This document shows positions 60,665 to 64,000 of a stretch of DNA of 64,000 nucleotides, piece by piece. The notes under the pieces are model-generated. The model ran no database searches and was not told the origin of the DNA. It saw only the letters and a program-made list of their open reading frames with translations. Position 1 is the stretch's first letter. Each line of letters opens with the position of its first letter. The stretch comes from Rhytidiadelphus loreus (Eukaryota; Streptophyta; Bryopsida; Hypnales; Hylocomiaceae). The translations under genes and the position numbers were made by a program. The stretch spans positions 45,551,348-45,615,347 of the forward strand of contig OX344764.1 of the NCBI GenBank assembly GCA_947034895.1, given 5' to 3'.

Positions 60665-63600
60665 TCATGGCAACATCACTTGTCTAATAACAACAATGTC
60701 CACCTTCAATGGTTCTTCTTTATTTTGACGACAATACATGATATCTGAAACTTGTGGCCATGGTGGACAATATACTGGTTCTCCCATTTGAACCAAATGC
60801 TTTCGAACATTTATATCAGCCAATTCCAAAGCTACTATAGCATTTGTCCTTTGAGGAATAGGTTGAACCATAAACTTGTGAAGAAATACATGAACTGGTT
60901 GACAATCATTGTCTCTAAAAAACATTGGTGTCGGAGTTAGAAGAGCCATTGAAGAAAATTCTGATAGCATTGGTGTAGAAGATGATGAAGTATTTGGGAT
61001 CTACAAAATGCACAATGCAAGTCATATTCAGACATTGAATTCTAGAACTGAAACTAAGTTATTTGCCTTATTGATTGAACCATTAGCCTATGTGTAACAT
61101 TCTCATATATCAATATAAAGCAATTACAATGTAAATCATTGTATACTCATAGGATACTTGAAATTTTAAAAAATGACACCATAAATAATTACTTGTCGAA
61201 AGAATTTGGCTTGGAAGAACAATTTGTAATGGCCCATGAACTCGTGGATAAAAAACATTGTAATCTTTGCTTTAAATGTAGAGTATCCTAATTCTTGGAG
61301 TGGGTCCAATTCATGGCCGTCTTTTCTTGCTATAACGTGATCTTCTACTCTATAATAAACACCACAGAAGATAACAAACGAGATTTTTTCAATTTTGTTT
61401 GAAATTTTTTCTTCTGTACTATCATTCAAAATTCTCTCTTCTCTCCAATATTTATGCATATATGTCTTAACACTTCTACTCATTTGCTTCATGTTTCCAT
61501 TTCTCCATCCTACCGAGATACCTTTTGATTGAATGAGCTCCTTACACGCACACTGTGGCAATAATGCATGCAATTTTTCTATCCTCTTTGCATCCATTAT
61601 TGAATTTGTAAGGATGATTCCCCTCTCATGAGAGTTTGGGCACACATGCCGGTCCATACCTGGAATATGTTCAAAAACAAATAATGTACAAAAGAATGTG
61701 TTAATCTTTAAACGACGGGTTCATAACCATGGAAATCATCTATTTTGTCACCGTGTGAATTACTAGATTAAAATAATGCAAAAACACTCATTAGAAGTCA
61801 TAGTATTGCAAATAATCTTCCCTTTTTACACAAAATTGGGAAGATGAATAGTTGCATTTCCGTCCTACAGAGAAAGATTCTTTCATTCTTTGTCATTTAT
61901 TGGCTAGAAAACATCCTCTGCGGCATTTATGGGTTAATAGTATTTCTAATTTCTACATCAAAGACATATATGATTCTTCTTTTATATATAATATTTTGTG
62001 AAACAATGAATGTCATACCTTCTCTTCCACTTGGTCAGTGCTGTGTTGATAATAATTGCTTGTGAATTTCCAATACTACCTTTTGGGGGGGATGAAAATT
62101 ATCTTTATCCTTTGATAGCCCATCTTGGACAAAAGTGAATGACAATCGGCTTTCATATTTAGAATATGTTACCCAACTTTGCTTTGGGTTTGATTTGATA
62201 CTCTTATAGAACGATACATTTCTTTCAAATCTGTAGCACCAATACAAGTCATGTGGGCCATATCGTAAGACGTCATCCAACATCTCGCCACTTCCTGTAA
62301 GTTGACATAAACAAAAATGTTTTCATTCCCAAATCATGCATCAATGACAAAAACATGATGTGCCATTAAATATTTTATAAGATTTTCTACAAGAACCTAC
62401 AAAAATAAAGAATATGATATGTGTTTGTCATGCATTATCTGCTACATGCTGTAAAATAGAACCATTTGGGCCTACTAATTCTTCCCAATGGATACGCCAT
62501 GCTGAAAGTGGAGATCTAGCAACAACAATTGACTCATTTGTCCAACCATTTGTCCTTGAATGTGAAAAAAATAATCGAACAATTTTAGTAAGAATTTGTC
62601 CAACTCCATACAGCTTCTCCGTCTTCTGTATATAAATTTCTTGCATGCAATATGGTAGACACCACTGCACAAAGTGTTGATACTCTTCTGCTCTCCAAAA
62701 CAAAAGTTTGTTCGAATAATCATATGGCCATCTAGCTCCAAGATCCTTTGGTCTGTGCTCAATGATGTTCACTAATGCTTTATCTATAGCACTAGCTCTA
62801 CCTTGACTTACTAAATGCTCCACAAAAATCTTGAAAAGGTTCAATGGTAGAATATGCATAGAATCATAAACCAAATCCAAGCTCAGGTTAAATCCGTAGA
62901 GATAATAGAGCCTCCACAATTTTGAAAATATAGTGACATTGTTTTGCCTCCTTAAACGAGTAGAAGTGGATGGCATATTCAAAGCATGAACTTCCAAATA
63001 TATGCTTTCAATGGTTCGAGGAATGGGTGGACCATACTGTGCTTGCCTTCTATTATCAGGATATATGACATTGCGACCTCTTGATTTCTCTACCATATGG
63101 CACTGACGACAAGTTTGGTATCCTAATAATTTGAATCCAGCCACTTTGCATTGAACAAGATGGTTGCCTATCCATTAGATGAGCATTACCTTTGCCTTGA
63201 AGTTTTTAATTCCATATGTAGGGCTTACATTTAAAGAAATGTCCTCAAATGGAAAATTATAGTCTATATCAAATCCATGAATGAATACAAATTCCAGCTC
63301 TCTTATAAAGGGCTCAAGAAACACCGTCATGACTTGTTCTTCAATATATTTTAGAATTTTGTTTGATGATGCAGGAATGAATAAGATTGGCATTGGCCGT
63401 ATTAGATTCTTAATTCCTCCATTCAATATCTCAATCTCAATAGCCCAACAGTCTTTGTAATTTGTTGTTGCTGCTTGAAATCCGTCCCAATGAGCAGCAA
63501 TTGCAAAGTTTCTTGGATAACCCTTCCAAATGAAATTCAAAAATTAATTTCTTCAAGTACTTGCAAAATTAAAACTACAATTTCATTGAAGACTTCAAAA

Positions 63601-64000
63601 ATACTATGACTTCAAAAAATTAGTTTGCCATTCTATTTTTAAATTTTTTTCATAAATGAAGTGCAAATTTATTTATGTATGTATGTATGTATGTATGTAT
63701 GTATGTATGTATATAGGTAAATTTAAGTGTATATACACTTCACTACTTTTACTCAGTAGCAACTTCCATATCGACAAACGCCTAAATTTCAAAGTTGAAT
63801 AAAAAATCCTATTGCAACTTCAAAGTCTAACTATGTTAATTACATTTTCTAATACAAGGATAATTATAGTATTGGTGACACATACTTGAATAAGCGAAAG
63901 TGACTCATTGATATTAAAGCCACAATGTGGACATTGAATTTGATATTTCTTGAGGTCACTCTTCCACCCACGTTGTAGTTCAATACATTTCATTGGAAAT
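60665..64000 (-). pseudogene. tnp2-type (CACTA-like) transposase, spliced, with stops, cut by window edge
   Basis: Minus-strand exons joined by GT-AG sites: 64000-63886 (open at the edge), 63522 to about 62430, 62294-62019, 61659-61193 and 61000-60665. The first has a CPHCGFN zinc motif. The second has AAHWDGFQ, WAIEIEILN, a FEDI segment, GFKLLGYQTCRQCH, and YDSMHILPLNLFK...RAEEYQHFVQWCLPYCM. The third has MLDDVLRYGP...YWCYRFER. This order is that of tnp2-family transposases and their DUF4218-like tail. An in-frame TAA interrupts the second exon at 63175-63177. Just after it the usual GDxPA Asp motif is replaced by GNHLVQ. A second in-frame TGA lies at 62035-62037, just before a good splice donor. 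Frames otherwise agree across the last three exons. This is a decaying mobile gene, but enough splice structure remains to suggest recent loss. Boundaries at the second exon's 3' side are unsure. Confidence 0.72.
63674..63713. repeat. (TATG)n microsatellite
   Basis: About ten TATG units in the first visible intron of the transposase pseudogene. Confidence 0.93.

Noticed and set aside
60752..61097. Plus-strand frames overlapping the last transposase exon
   Set aside because: Shadows of the minus-strand exon; no domain of their own.
63145..63190. A very short intron removing the TAA at 63175-63177
   Set aside because: A GT (AAG/GTAATG) exists, but the nearest AG would give an intron of about 40 nt that removes residues which align with the family; an in-frame stop is simpler.
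1..64000. CRISPR arrays, bacterial operons, tRNA or rRNA genes
   Set aside because: No spaced direct-repeat array, ribosome-binding-site/operon structure, tRNA TPsiC-arm context or rRNA core was seen when reading both strands; the window is eukaryotic nuclear DNA.

Overview
This window is nuclear DNA of a land plant. It carries a plant-type UPF1 gene of 25 exons with GT-AG introns, a secreted multicopper oxidase of the L-ascorbate oxidase type, and Ty1/copia and CACTA-type transposon sequence. Genes are compact with short introns, and they sit in very AT-rich intergenic DNA packed with small inverted-repeat elements. A seed-free plant (bryophyte or lycophyte) fits best, because UPF1 has a long SQ/TQ-rich tail, piggyBac-like elements are present, and there is a nuclear group II intron RT-like gene. 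I cannot name the species.

Layout. 1-3558: non-coding; a 5 x 19 bp minisatellite, three degenerate copies of a 0.2-0.3 kb unit, and a 29-bp miRNA-like foldback. 3559-8144: a 4.6 kb piggyBac-like relic between TTAA-flanked inverted ends, with a transposase fragment and a nested CACTA MITE. 11449-14422 (+): ascorbate oxidase, three exons. 16103-26577 (-): UPF1, convergent with the oxidase; its first intron holds a tandem array of copies of its own exon 1/intron 1 boundary. 32336-33730 (-): a two-exon gene with a presequence-like N-terminus and a group II intron reverse-transcriptase-like domain that stops before the catalytic YxDD block. 41793-47662 (-): a complete Ty1/copia element with 193-bp LTRs and disabled coding sequence. 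50583-51074 (-): a small YPPA-repeat, Cys/Arg-rich protein. 52-59.6 kb: mobile-element debris in several families. 60665-64000 (-): a spliced, stop-containing tnp2-type (CACTA-like) transposase gene running off the right edge.

How the parts relate. The host genes do not form a functional cluster. UPF1 acts in nonsense-mediated mRNA decay, the oxidase in the apoplast, and the RT-like protein probably in mitochondria. The mobile elements do connect with one another. The piggyBac-type transposase fragment sits inside an element whose TTAA/CCCC(T)AAAGG ends recur on a deletion derivative and on MITEs at 36.6, 41.0, 55.8 and 57.4 kb. The CACTA MITE at 7.1 kb and the tnp2-type transposase at the right edge belong to the same broad superfamily.

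Exon boundaries were read by hand from GT-AG sites, reading-frame continuity and remembered family conservation. No alignment, folding or database search was run.
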